A stretch of DNA of 64,000 nucleotides from JAHCIE01 sp034431435 (GTDB lineage: Bacteria; Chloroflexota; Anaerolineae; Epilineales; JAHCIE01), in the NCBI GenBank assembly GCA_034431435.1, contig DAOUDG010000059.1, positions 62,001 through 126,000 of the forward strand, given 5' to 3'. The translations under genes and the position numbers were made by a program. Shown here one piece after another: positions 17,960 to 25,719 of the stretch. The notes below the pieces were generated by a model. The model did not search any database. It was not told the origin of the DNA and worked only from the letters and a program-made list of their open reading frames with translations. The stretch's first letter is position 1, and every line of letters starts with the position of its first letter.

Positions 17960-17988
17960 TTGACAAGTCACCAGAGCCACGCTATAAT
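17960..17988 (+). promoter_or_regulatory. Consensus promoter of the TetR operon
   Basis: TTGACA (17960-17965), a 17-base spacer and TATAAT (17983-17988) match the sigma-70 consensus exactly. The predicted start is near 17995, inside the palindromic operator, about 34 bases before the GTG of the regulator. Confidence 0.85.
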
Positions 17989-18014
17989 ATAAACCAATCG
18001 TTCGATTTGCTTAT
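17989..18014. promoter_or_regulatory. Probable TetR operator overlapping the start site
   Basis: A 26-base imperfect palindrome in which ten of thirteen position pairs match, centred on AATCGTTCGATT and bounded by ATAA and TTAT. It begins one base after the -10 box, so a repressor bound here would block initiation. TetR-family proteins usually bind such sites near their own gene, so negative autoregulation is the natural inference. Confidence 0.6.
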
Positions 18015-18028
18015 GGGAGTATGACCAG

Positions 18029-18634
18029 GTGCCCAAAGTCAGCAAGGAGTACAGTGAGGCGCGACGGCAGCAGATCATCGACGCCGCCTACCAGTGCTTT
18101 GCCCGCAAGGGCTTCCACCAGACGACGATGCGCGACATCTACGAAGAGGCCAACCTGAGTCCGGGCGCTGTCTACCATTACTTTGACAGCAAGGGCGAGA
18201 TCATTCAGGCCAGCTTCGACTTCGACTACGAGCGCAGTCGTGACGTGTTTGGCGCGGCTCAGGCCAGCGACGATGCCCTGCAAGGTCTCGATGACCTCAT
18301 CGACTTCTTCTTCCAGGGCCTGCGGGAAGCTGCCGGGCTGGGGGCGGGGCGCGTCAACGTCCAGGGGTGGGGCGAGGCCCTGGTCAACCCGCAGGTCGGG
18401 GCGACAGTTCGCGAAGTCATGGCCAGCTCCGTCCAGGCGCTCGCGCTGGTCGTCCGCAAGGCCCAGCAGGCGGGCCAGATCGACGCTGCCCTGGACCCCG
18501 TCGCGGTGAGCCGGCTGCTGCTGTCGGCCTACTATGGTCTGGAATTGCAGCTGGCCCTCAACCCGCAGATCGACGTGGACGCGTACGCGGCCGTGGTGAA
18601 GGCCCTGCTGCGCTCCCTGTCGTCGCGGGTCTGA
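18029..18634 (+). CDS. TetR/AcrR-family transcriptional regulator, 201 aa
   Basis: The N-terminal helix-turn-helix spans about 10-56: RRQQIIDAAYQCFARKGFHQTTMRDI with the recognition-helix text LSPGAVYHYFDSKGEI. The C-terminal ligand domain (about 75-195) is variable, as expected, and shows the TetR_C-like segment VRKAQQAGQIDAALDP. The start is GTG at 18029 with GGGAG upstream. The perfect promoter and palindrome in front suggest autoregulation, and the next two genes on the same strand, 47 bases away, are the likely targets. Confidence 0.9.
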   Translation: MPKVSKEYSEARRQQIIDAAYQCFARKGFHQTTMRDIYEEANLSPGAVYHYFDSKGEIIQASFDFDYERSRDVFGAAQASDDALQGLDDLIDFFFQGLREAAGLGAGRVNVQGWGEALVNPQVGATVREVMASSVQALALVVRKAQQAGQIDAALDPVAVSRLLLSAYYGLELQLALNPQIDVDAYAAVVKALLRSLSSRV

Positions 18635-18681
18635 CCAATCCAGTCAACCGTGGCAGAACAGCGGAACCAGGAGGTGCAAGG

Positions 18682-20070
18682 GTGGCGAGCATAGCGACGA
18701 TGGACACCTACCTTGAGACGGCGCAACCCACCTCCGACGTGGATCGCGTGGCGTTGCGCGCCGAGCTTGCAGAGACGAACGCGCAATTCCGCGCTCTGGT
18801 GGAGTCGATTCCCGACGCACGCTGGCATCAGAAGTGGCCGGGTAGCGCGTGGACGGCGGGCGAGGTAATGGTGCACCTGACCTGGGCGTTGGAGCAGTTG
18901 CCGGCCGAGGTGGCGAGCGCGCGACGCGGCCAGGGGATGTTCAACTATCCGGCCTGGCTCGCCAATCCGGCGAGTTACTGGATCAATCGCTGGAACGCCC
19001 GTGGCGTAACCCGCGCAGCGGTGGCGCGTCGCTACGACGCGGCCATGGCTGCCGTCCTCGACGCCCTTGACGCCGTGGCGGACGGCGACTGGGGCTTGGG
19101 GGCGAACTTCTATGGGCATGGCTTCCACACTATCGAGGGGCTGTTCCACACCCCGGCGCAGCACCTGGCCGAGCACACTGCGGCGCTCGCGAGCGTGAGG
19201 AGGGCAGAGGCGAACGACGGCGCGTTGATCGCCACGCGCGTCGGGCCGTTGTACGTGCGCCAGACCGGCTCCGGCCCAACCGCGGCGCTATGGCACAGCC
19301 TGTTTGTCGATAGCGCCAGTTGGCGGCGCGTCGAGCCGCACCTCAGCCAGGATCGGCGGCTAATCCTCATTGACGGCCCTGGTCACGGCGCGAGTGGCGA
19401 CCCTGGCCAACGGTACGCGATGCGCGACTGTGCGGAGGCAGCCCTCGACGTGCTCGACGCGCTCGGGGTGGCGGGCCCGGTGGACTGGGTAGGCAATGCG
19501 TGGGGCGGACATGTCGGCATCACCCTCGCCGCCGCGCACCCTGATCGGCTACGCAGCCTGACCGCCATCGGCTCGCCCGTGGCAGCGTACACGGCCGCCG
19601 AGGCACGCGAGACCCGGCTCCTGCTCGGGGTCTACCGGCTGATCGGGGCGGTGGCCTTCATCCGCACGGCGGTGGCGGAGGCGCTTCTCTCCCCGGCGAC
19701 GCGGGAACACGACCCGCAGGCAGTCGACTACGTTCGCTCCCAGATCGGTGGTGCGGATCGCCGTCGGCTGCGCAACGCGGTCGAGTCGATCTCGCTGAGG
19801 CGGGAGGACCTCACCGGCCTCTTGCCCACCATCCGGGTTCCGACGCTGTTCGTGACGGGAACCGACCACTCAGGGTTCACGCCGGAGCAAGCGCGCGAAT
19901 CGATCGCCATGCTACCCGGCGGGCGGCTCGCCACCGTGTCCGACGCGGCGTACCTTGTGCCCCTCGAGCAGCCGGGGGAGACCGCTCGGATCGTGAGAGA
20001 GTTCTGGGCCGCGACGCCGAACGCGAACACGGCTCAATCTACTCGCGCGCAGGAGGAGGGCCACCGATGA
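18682..20070 (+). CDS. DinB-like domain fused to an alpha/beta pseudohydrolase, 462 aa
   Basis: GTG at 18682 with AGGAGG seven bases upstream. Residues ~25-175 look like a DinB four-helix bundle, with candidate metal histidines H65, H161 and H165 (HLAEH). Residues ~185-445 are an alpha/beta-hydrolase fold with LILIDGPGHGAS, and the strand-nucleophile turn reads WVGNAWGG: alanine 273 replaces the catalytic serine. The usual GHxxP histidine region reads DAAYLVPLEQP, with Y424 at the histidine position. The acid in VTGTDHSG remains. Hydrolase activity is therefore doubtful; a binding or sensing role is more likely. ATGA joins it to the next gene. Confidence 0.75.
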   Translation: MASIATMDTYLETAQPTSDVDRVALRAELAETNAQFRALVESIPDARWHQKWPGSAWTAGEVMVHLTWALEQLPAEVASARRGQGMFNYPAWLANPASYWINRWNARGVTRAAVARRYDAAMAAVLDALDAVADGDWGLGANFYGHGFHTIEGLFHTPAQHLAEHTAALASVRRAEANDGALIATRVGPLYVRQTGSGPTAALWHSLFVDSASWRRVEPHLSQDRRLILIDGPGHGASGDPGQRYAMRDCAEAALDVLDALGVAGPVDWVGNAWGGHVGITLAAAHPDRLRSLTAIGSPVAAYTAAEARETRLLLGVYRLIGAVAFIRTAVAEALLSPATREHDPQAVDYVRSQIGGADRRRLRNAVESISLRREDLTGLLPTIRVPTLFVTGTDHSGFTPEQARESIAMLPGGRLATVSDAAYLVPLEQPGETARIVREFWAATPNANTAQSTRAQEEGHR

Positions 20071-20447
20071 TTCCACGCCATGCCTCGACGGTGGGTGGAT
20101 GGATTGCGGCGAGCGCGGCCCTGGCCTGGCTCGGCTTCTATCTCCACAATGTCGCTGATCTGCCCGGCCAATCCCTGCTCAGCCCCGAGACCGGCCTGCC
20201 AACGCTGGTGACTCTCGCGCTCGTCCTGGCCTGCTGGCGTTTCCCTTCCCGGCAAGGTACAATGTGGCTGCTGTTGGGCTGGGGTCTACTGAACCTGATC
20301 GGGGGGGGCTTGAGTGTCGTACCGCTTCCCTTCCTGCCTTTCTACCCGGAGCAGTCCTTGCGACATTACTTCTTTCATGGGGTGTATGGCGCGACGCAAC
20401 TTCCGCTGATCATCCTGGCGTGGGTCTGGCTTCGCCAATCGCGCTGA
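20067..20447 (+). CDS. Small membrane protein, 126 aa
   Basis: ATG at 20067 overlaps the stop of the pseudohydrolase as ATGA, so the two are coupled. About four hydrophobic helices (10-28, 45-58, 65-85, 105-122) alternate with short loops; the segment LRHYFFHGVYGATQ lies before the last helix. No family recognised. Its position suggests it works with the DinB/pseudohydrolase protein under TetR control. Confidence 0.65.
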   Translation: MIPRHASTVGGWIAASAALAWLGFYLHNVADLPGQSLLSPETGLPTLVTLALVLACWRFPSRQGTMWLLLGWGLLNLIGGGLSVVPLPFLPFYPEQSLRHYFFHGVYGATQLPLIILAWVWLRQSR

Positions 20448-20483
20448 TGGTTGGCTAGCGGATAGATAGGGAGGCTCAGCGCC

Positions 20484-21476
20484 ATGAGTCGCAACATCTT
20501 CCTCGCGACGACGGGCCAGGGCATCGCCCGGGCGGAGGCGCTCGACAGCGGCGGGTGGCAAGTTACCTCGCCCGTTGCCGGCCGGGCCGTCTACTGCCTG
20601 GCGCGCGACCCTCTCCATCACCACACCGTCTTCGCCGGTAGCCAGGGCGGTCTGCTGCGCTCCGACGATGCGGGCCGCACGTGGCGGTCGTCGGGTCTTG
20701 ATGGGCGCATCGTCAAGGCGGTGGCGGCCAGCCCCACCCGGCCCGGCGTCGTCTTCGCCGGGGTGAAGCCCGCCGCTCTCTTCCAGTCGGAGGACGGCGG
20801 CGCGACCTGGCGCGAGTTAGCCTCCTTCCGTCGGATACGCGGGCGGCGGCTGTGGTTCTCCCCGGCCGAGCCACCCTTTATCGGCTACGTCCAGGCCATT
20901 GCCCCCTCGCCCACCGATCCCAGTCGGGTCGCCGTCGGCATCGAGTTTGGGGCTACTGTCCTGAGCGTCGACGGCGGTCAGACCTGGACCGGCCACCGCC
21001 CCGGCAGCCTGCGCGACTGCCACTCCCTCACCGGCCACGCCCTGCGGGGTGAGTGGCTGTACGAGGGCGGCGGCACCGGCGGCGGCCACGCCTTTAGCCG
21101 CGATGGCGGGGAGACCTGGTCCAGGACGCAGGCGGGCCTGGACTGCCACTACGGCTGGGCCGTGGCCGCCGATCCGGCGCGGCCTGAGGTGTGGTATCTG
21201 TCTGCAGCCCCCGGCGCTTCCAAAGCGCACAGCGCGAACAACGCCCAGGCGGGCATCTTCCGCCACGATGGCGCGCAGTGGCGTCGGCTGACCGGTGGCC
21301 TGCCACAACCCCTGAACCACATGCCCTACGCCCTCATCACCGACCCGGCGCAGCCGGGGCACGTGTACGCGGGCCTGAGCAACGGCGATATCTGGCACAG
21401 CACGGATCACGGCGAGCAGTGGCGGCAGCTGCCGGTCAACCTCGGCAGCGTCCATCGCGCCATGATCAGGCTCTGA
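20484..21476 (+). CDS. Asp-box (BNR/sialidase-like) beta-propeller, 330 aa
   Basis: GGGAGG lies nine bases before ATG 20484. At least five Asp-box motifs of the form SxDxGxxW are visible: SDDAGRTW, SEDGGATW, SVDGGQTW, SRDGGETW and STDHGEQW, spread at roughly 45-60-residue intervals, which fits a propeller. The family includes photosystem-assembly and VPS10/sialidase-like folds; the catalytic arginine triad of true sialidases is not evident. There is no signal peptide, so the protein is probably cytoplasmic. Substrate or partner unknown. Confidence 0.75.
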   Translation: MSRNIFLATTGQGIARAEALDSGGWQVTSPVAGRAVYCLARDPLHHHTVFAGSQGGLLRSDDAGRTWRSSGLDGRIVKAVAASPTRPGVVFAGVKPAALFQSEDGGATWRELASFRRIRGRRLWFSPAEPPFIGYVQAIAPSPTDPSRVAVGIEFGATVLSVDGGQTWTGHRPGSLRDCHSLTGHALRGEWLYEGGGTGGGHAFSRDGGETWSRTQAGLDCHYGWAVAADPARPEVWYLSAAPGASKAHSANNAQAGIFRHDGAQWRRLTGGLPQPLNHMPYALITDPAQPGHVYAGLSNGDIWHSTDHGEQWRQLPVNLGSVHRAMIRL

Positions 21477-21485
21477 CGCCCCCGC

Positions 21486-22403
21486 TCATTCCCCCGCCCT
21501 TTCCGCCGGCCTCTGTCGCGCCAGCGCCGCCACCGCGCCCAGCAGCAGCGCGCCCCCTACCACCCCCCACGGTCCCAGCCGCTCATGGAACAGGGCCACC
21601 GCCAGCAGCGTCGCCGTCAGCGGCTCCAGCAGCGTGATGGTGCTGGCTGCCGTCGCCGAGGTGGTGTGCATCCCGCGCAGGAACAGGCCGTAGGCCAGGG
21701 CCGTCGGCACGCAGCCCAGATATACCAGCAGCCCCCAGCCCGCCGCCGGGTAGCTGACCACGAGACCGCTCCCCAGCGCGAAGGGCAGCAGCAGCGCCGA
21801 CGCCGTGGCGAAGCCCAGCGTGGTCGTCTGCAACGGGTGACAGCGGCCCGCCAGCGCGCGCCCGCACAGCGTAATCAGCGCGTAGCCCGCCGCCGACCCC
21901 AGGGCCAGCAGCATGCCGACGAGCAGCGCCGACCCGTCCCGCGCCGTGCGCGGGTCGATGAGCAGCGCGGTCCCCAGGAGCGCCAGGCCCAGCGCCAGCA
22001 GCGTCGCGCGGGTCAGCCGCTCGCGTAGCGCCCCCGCCGATACCAGCGCGACGATGACCGGCGCGAGGCACAGCGTCACCAGCGCGGCGATGGCCACCCC
22101 GGCGCGGGCGATGGCGGCGAAGTAGAGTACCTGGTACAGCGCCACCAGCGCGCCCAGTGCGACAATCAGCAGCAGGTCGCGGCGCGGCAGGGCCAGGCTG
22201 CGCCGGCCGAACAGCCGCCAGCACGCCAGCGCCAGCAACGGCAGCGCGAAGGCCAGTCGAAAGAAGCCGATGGACAGGGGGTTGGTCGAAGTCAGGGCGT
22301 AGAGGGTCTGGGTCGTCGGGCCGACCGTGCCCCAGCACACGGCGGCCGAGATAATGAGCCACACGCCGCGGGTCGAGCCGGGGCGGGCGTTGAGATTGCG
22401 CAC
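21486..22403 (-). CDS. EamA/DMT-family transporter, 305 aa
   Basis: Ten hydrophobic helices in two EamA repeats (about 12-140 and 155-295); the first helix has IISAAVCWGTVGPTTQ and the second half has LAYGLFLRGMHTTSATAASTITLLEPLTA, a common EamA signature before the last helices. GTG at 22403 with AAAGGATG upstream is preferred over an ATG further out that has no ribosome site. The gene has a long leader containing a short translated-looking frame and a hairpin, suggesting amino-acid-linked control. It converges on the propeller gene with a nine-base gap. Confidence 0.85.
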   Translation of the reverse strand: MRNLNARPGSTRGVWLIISAAVCWGTVGPTTQTLYALTSTNPLSIGFFRLAFALPLLALACWRLFGRRSLALPRRDLLLIVALGALVALYQVLYFAAIARAGVAIAALVTLCLAPVIVALVSAGALRERLTRATLLALGLALLGTALLIDPRTARDGSALLVGMLLALGSAAGYALITLCGRALAGRCHPLQTTTLGFATASALLLPFALGSGLVVSYPAAGWGLLVYLGCVPTALAYGLFLRGMHTTSATAASTITLLEPLTATLLAVALFHERLGPWGVVGGALLLGAVAALARQRPAERAGE

Positions 22404-22472
22404 GGTGTCATCCTTTCCACAGGCGACGATGAGAGATCGGCCGACACGTGGGCAGGAGGAACACGCCAAACG

Positions 22473-22492
22473 CGCGCATCAGGCGATGCGCG
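22473..22492 (-). promoter_or_regulatory. Hairpin in the leader of the second EamA gene
   Basis: Arms CGCGCATC and GATGCGCG pair perfectly over 8 bp around a four-base loop, then the minus strand reads CGTTTGG. It lies between the candidate leader peptide and the transporter start, the usual place for an attenuator hairpin. Confidence 0.4.
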
Positions 22493-22521
22493 AGGCAAAC
22501 AGGGGGAGTGGCCGTCCTGCC

Positions 22522-22587
22522 CTAGCGGGAGGCGGCGGCCGGTGGGGGAAGAACCGCGTGACGAACGCGCGACAGCGGGTAGCGCAT
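22522..22587 (-). CDS. Candidate leader peptide, 21 aa, before the EamA gene
   Basis: ATG at 22587 is preceded by AAGGAT at a good distance. The short product begins MRYPLSRVRH and ends with a Pro-Pro-Pro run, alanines and Ser-Arg. A promoter-like TTGCGC, 17-base spacer, TACACT lies just upstream on the same strand (22656-22628), and a hairpin follows before the transporter gene. No single amino acid dominates, so what it would sense is unclear. Confidence 0.35.
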   Translation of the reverse strand: MRYPLSRVRHAVLPPPAAASR

Positions 22588-22627
22588 GAGTGGGTATCCT
22601 TGACGCTCGCGAGACGCTGGGGATAGT

Positions 22628-22656
22628 GTACTCAACTCCGATCGGATGCGCAACTG
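22628..22656 (-). promoter_or_regulatory. Possible promoter for the second EamA gene
   Basis: On the minus strand TTGCGC is followed by a 17-base spacer and TACACT. It would start transcription near 22620, placing the 21-residue leader frame about 35 bases downstream. Two mismatches in the -35 box and two in the -10 box keep confidence modest. Confidence 0.4.
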
Positions 22657-22689
22657 AGGCGCGGCCTCGCGTGCGGCACAAGCCACGCC

Positions 22690-22717
22690 TGTCACCCTGG
22701 CGTAGTTGTGCTATAAT
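22690..22717 (+). promoter_or_regulatory. Extended -10 promoter of the TIR-FGE gene
   Basis: TATAAT at 22712-22717 is preceded by TG at the extended -10 position (TGCTATAAT); a weak TGTCAC lies 16 bases further up. The predicted start near 22724 is about 33 bases before the ATG at 22757. Confidence 0.65.
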
Positions 22718-22756
22718 GCGGACATCCATCCCAACAGCGGCGGGGCCAGCGACTAT

Positions 22757-24568
22757 ATGCGCCTCTTCATCAGCTACTCCCGTGACGACAAGGCCTGGGT
22801 CTACACCCTGCGCGACGCGCTGCGCGCTGACGCCGACCACGACGTCTGGATTGACCGACGCCTCGTCGCGGCCCAGGACTGGTGGCAGACCATCCTCGAC
22901 AACGTTGCGGCCTGCGAGTGCTTCGTCTACGTGCTGACCCCCAGGTCCAGCGCCTCCATCTATTGCCGGGCGGAGTTGGACTACGCGCTGGCCCTCAACA
23001 AGCCCGTCCTGCCCCTGATGCTGAAGCCCTGCGACATCCCGGCGAGTATCAAGCACATCCAGGTTCAGGCCATCACCGACGACATGAGCCTGGACAAGGT
23101 ACTGCTGCGCGTGGAGAAGGGGCTGCACGCGGTCCAGCGCGACATCGACCGGGGCAGGTACGCGCCGACCAGCGCGCCGCGCCCGGCCCAGCCGACGCCG
23201 GCCGCCGAGCCGCAGCAGGTCGCCGAGGTGTACCTGCTGGCCGAGGAGGCCGCCGCTGACAACAATCTCCCCCTGGCCGAGCAATTCTTTCAGCAGGTGA
23301 TGGTTGCCGACCCGCAGGGCTGGGGCGTCGCCGCCGCCGAGCGGCTGGCCGAGCTGCGCCTGGCGCGGGACCGCAGCCGCGATTACCTGGTTATCGTGCA
23401 ACTGGCGCGGAACCCAAAGCAAGCGCAGGGGGCGCGCGCCGCCGCCAGTAGCTTCGTGCAGCGCTACGGCGTCGAGTACGATCCGAACGCGCTACTGGCC
23501 GCGTTGCTGGGGACGGCAGCGCCGCCCGTGCGTGATGCGCCGGCCGAGGCCCAGCGGGCCGCGCTGCGTCAGACGCTGGGTAACCGCCTCAGCCTGGACG
23601 ATCTGCGCGACGCCGCCCTCGACCTGGGCATCGACTACGAAGGGTTGGAGAAGAGCGAACTGATCCGCCGCATGATTCTGAGCCTGGAACAGCGTGGCAG
23701 GCTCGACCAGTTGCTCGCCTGGCTTCACCAGCATCGCCCCGATATCGACACGACGCCGTTGGCGGCGTCGCCGTCGCCAGCGCCAACAGCGCCGCCGACC
23801 ACTACAGCCGCCGCCGCCAGGCTCGGCGACCGCATGACCGACGCCGATGGCGTGACGATGGTCTACGTGCCGCCGGGCACGTTCACGATGGGTAGCGCCG
23901 ATATCACCGACGCGCAGCCCCACGAGGTCACGATTGCGCAGGCCTTCTGGCTGGACCTGACGCCGGTCACCAACGCCATGTACGCCCGCTTCGTGGCGGC
24001 GGGTGGCTACCAGAACCGCGACTTCTGGACCGAGGCTGGCTGGGAGTGGGTCCAGCAGGGCAGGAAGCGAGGCCCCAACGACTACGACGGCTTCACGGCT
24101 CCCCGGCAACCGCGCGTCGGCGTGACCTGGTTCGAGGCGTATGCCTACTGCCGCTGGCGGGGTGGCCGGCTGCCCACCGAGGCCGAGTGGGAGTGGGCGG
24201 CGCGCGGGCCTGAGAAGCGCGTCTACCCGTGGGATAACGAGTTCGACGCCGCCCGTGTCGTCTGCCGTGACAACTCCGGCGGCAAGACGGCGACAGTCAA
24301 CGCCAGCACCCGCCTGGCTGGCGCGTCGTGGGTCGGCGCGCTGGACATGAGCGGCAACGTCTGGGAGTGGGTAAGCAGCATTTATCTGTCCTACCCCTAC
24401 CAGGCGGAGGATGGGCGCGAGAGCCAGGAAGACGACAGCGGCGTGCGCGTGGTGCGGGGCGGCTCGTGGGACGACTTCGAGGGCTACTTGCGGGCGGCCG
24501 TCCGCCTCTGGCTCGATCCTGCCTTCGTGAACTTCGACCTCGGCTTTCGGTGCGCCCGCTCTTCTTAG
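22757..24568 (+). CDS. TIR - effector-associated domain - FGE-fold protein; DGR target
   Basis: 603 residues. A TIR domain at 1-~125 (LFISYSRDDKAW; SIYCRAELDYAL with E73 at the NADase-glutamate position), a helical linker 150-260, a death-like effector-associated domain resembling EAD1 at ~262-330 (LSLDDLRDAALDLGIDYEGL), a Pro/Thr/Ala linker, and an FGE-sulfatase-type C-type-lectin fold at ~363-602 (VPPGTFTMGS; RLPTEAEWEWAARG; MSGNVWEW; VVRGGSW; GFRCAR). Residues 563-600 are the variable repeat. The two catalytic cysteines of true formylglycine-generating enzymes are absent from that stretch, so this is a binding domain rather than a sulfatase maturase. ATG 22757 starts at the TIR; an upstream ATG lies within the promoter. 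Likely a diversified immune or signalling receptor. Confidence 0.9.
   Translation: MRLFISYSRDDKAWVYTLRDALRADADHDVWIDRRLVAAQDWWQTILDNVAACECFVYVLTPRSSASIYCRAELDYALALNKPVLPLMLKPCDIPASIKHIQVQAITDDMSLDKVLLRVEKGLHAVQRDIDRGRYAPTSAPRPAQPTPAAEPQQVAEVYLLAEEAAADNNLPLAEQFFQQVMVADPQGWGVAAAERLAELRLARDRSRDYLVIVQLARNPKQAQGARAAASSFVQRYGVEYDPNALLAALLGTAAPPVRDAPAEAQRAALRQTLGNRLSLDDLRDAALDLGIDYEGLEKSELIRRMILSLEQRGRLDQLLAWLHQHRPDIDTTPLAASPSPAPTAPPTTTAAAARLGDRMTDADGVTMVYVPPGTFTMGSADITDAQPHEVTIAQAFWLDLTPVTNAMYARFVAAGGYQNRDFWTEAGWEWVQQGRKRGPNDYDGFTAPRQPRVGVTWFEAYAYCRWRGGRLPTEAEWEWAARGPEKRVYPWDNEFDAARVVCRDNSGGKTATVNASTRLAGASWVGALDMSGNVWEWVSSIYLSYPYQAEDGRESQEDDSGVRVVRGGSWDDFEGYLRAAVRLWLDPAFVNFDLGFRCARSS
24445..24558 (+). 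repeat. DGR variable repeat (VR)
   Basis: 114 bp at the 3' end of the TIR-FGE gene, aligned without gaps to 26109-26222. There are 23 differences, 22 where the template has A (13 to T, 6 to G, 3 to C); the single exception is T in the template and G here at 24500. The last 18 bases (CGGCTTTCGGTGCGCCCG) are identical and would serve as the site where mutagenic homing initiates. Divergence resumes immediately after 24558. Confidence 0.93.
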
Positions 24569-24610
24569 CTAATTCTGACATTCTGGCCTCTGGTCTTCTG
24601 ATCTTTCTGA

Positions 24611-24637
24611 CGCGAATCTCCGCGTAGCGGAGTCGCG
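24611..24637. promoter_or_regulatory. GC-rich hairpin downstream of the variable repeat
   Basis: CTCCGC and GCGGAG pair around a GTA loop, and outer CGCGA / TCGCG arms extend the stem past a two-base bulge. It begins 53 bases after the variable repeat. Known DGRs, such as that of the Bordetella phage BPP-1, have a hairpin or cruciform at this location that promotes target recognition, so a homing role is likely. It may also slow transcription into the reverse-transcriptase gene. Confidence 0.6.
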
Positions 24638-24660
24638 AAGAATGAAAATGGGGCTATGAC

Positions 24661-25719
24661 GTGAGGACTTACAAGAATCTGTTCCCACAGATTTGGGAGT
24701 TCGGGAACTTATACGCAGCCTGGCGCAAAGCGCGGCGGGGCAAGCGCTACACGCTCGCGGCGGCCGCTTTCGAGCAGAACCTCGACGTGGAGCTTGTCGC
24801 GCTACAGCAGGAGTTGGCGAACGAAACGTACCAGCCAGGCCCCTACCGGAGCTTCACCGTCCACGAGCAGAAGCGCCGGCGCATCAGCGCGGCCCCGTTC
24901 CGCGACCGGGTGGCTCACCACGCGCTGTGCAACATCATCGAGCCAATCTACGAGCGTAAGTTCATCGATGATAGTTTCGCCAACCGTGTTGGCAAAGGCA
25001 CTCACAGGGCGCTGGATCGCTGCACCTTCTTCATGCGCCGCTACCCGTACGTGTTGCAGTGCGATGTGAGGCAATTCTTCCCGGCCATCGACCACACTGT
25101 TCTCAAGGCTATCCTGGCCCGCACCATCGCCGACAGCCCGACGCTGCGCCTATGTGACAAAATCATCGATAGTGGCGCCGGTGTGCTGTCTGATGAATAC
25201 GAGATGCACTATTTCCCTGGCGATGATCTGTTGGCGGCGACTCGTCCTCGCGGTCTGCCGATTGGCAACCTGACGTCGCAGTTCTGGGGCAACGTCTATC
25301 TCAATCCGCTGGATCAGTTCGTGAAGCACGAGTTGCGTTGCCCGGCCTACTTGCGCTATGTAGACGACTTTCTCTTGTTTGGCAGCGACAAAGTCGCGCT
25401 GCATCGCTGGCGCGACCAGATCATCGGCTTCCTGCAGTCATTGCGTCTCACTATCCATGCGAAACGTGCTCATCCATGCCCGGTGGGGCATGGCATCTCC
25501 TTCTTGGGGTTCGTTGTCTTCCCCGACCATCGCCGGCTCAAGCGCAGTCGGGGCATCGGGTATCGTCGCCACCTGTACGCGCTGTACGAGCAGTACCGAC
25601 GCGGCGAGATCGACCGCCAGCCGCTCGACGCCAGCATCCGGGCCTGGGTGGGCCATGCCATGCACGGCGACACCTGGCGGCTGCGCGAGAAGCTGTTCCA
25701 GCCACTGGCCCTGGCGTGA
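24661..25719 (+). CDS. DGR-type reverse transcriptase, 352 aa
   Basis: GTG at 24661. Palm motifs in order: CDVRQFFPAID with catalytic D135; GLPIGNLTSQFWGNVYLNPLD (motif 4 region, residues 198-218), the IGNLTSQ form that marks DGR enzymes; YVDD at 233-236 giving the other two metal aspartates; and FLGFVVF near 281. The N-terminus has YQPGPYRSF and RISAAPFRDRVAHHAL, also typical of the group. There is no maturase, integrase or RNase H domain. It copies the template RNA with adenine-directed errors. The stop overlaps the next start (GTGA), so RT and Avd are coupled. Confidence 0.95.
   Translation: MRTYKNLFPQIWEFGNLYAAWRKARRGKRYTLAAAAFEQNLDVELVALQQELANETYQPGPYRSFTVHEQKRRRISAAPFRDRVAHHALCNIIEPIYERKFIDDSFANRVGKGTHRALDRCTFFMRRYPYVLQCDVRQFFPAIDHTVLKAILARTIADSPTLRLCDKIIDSGAGVLSDEYEMHYFPGDDLLAATRPRGLPIGNLTSQFWGNVYLNPLDQFVKHELRCPAYLRYVDDFLLFGSDKVALHRWRDQIIGFLQSLRLTIHAKRAHPCPVGHGISFLGFVVFPDHRRLKRSRGIGYRRHLYALYEQYRRGEIDRQPLDASIRAWVGHAMHGDTWRLREKLFQPLALA

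Noticed and set aside
22757..24568. The FGE-type domain as the maturase of the arylsulfatase at 30870-33242
   Set aside because: The variable-repeat stretch that should carry the two catalytic cysteines has none in either the variable or the template copy, and the domain belongs to a DGR target protein.
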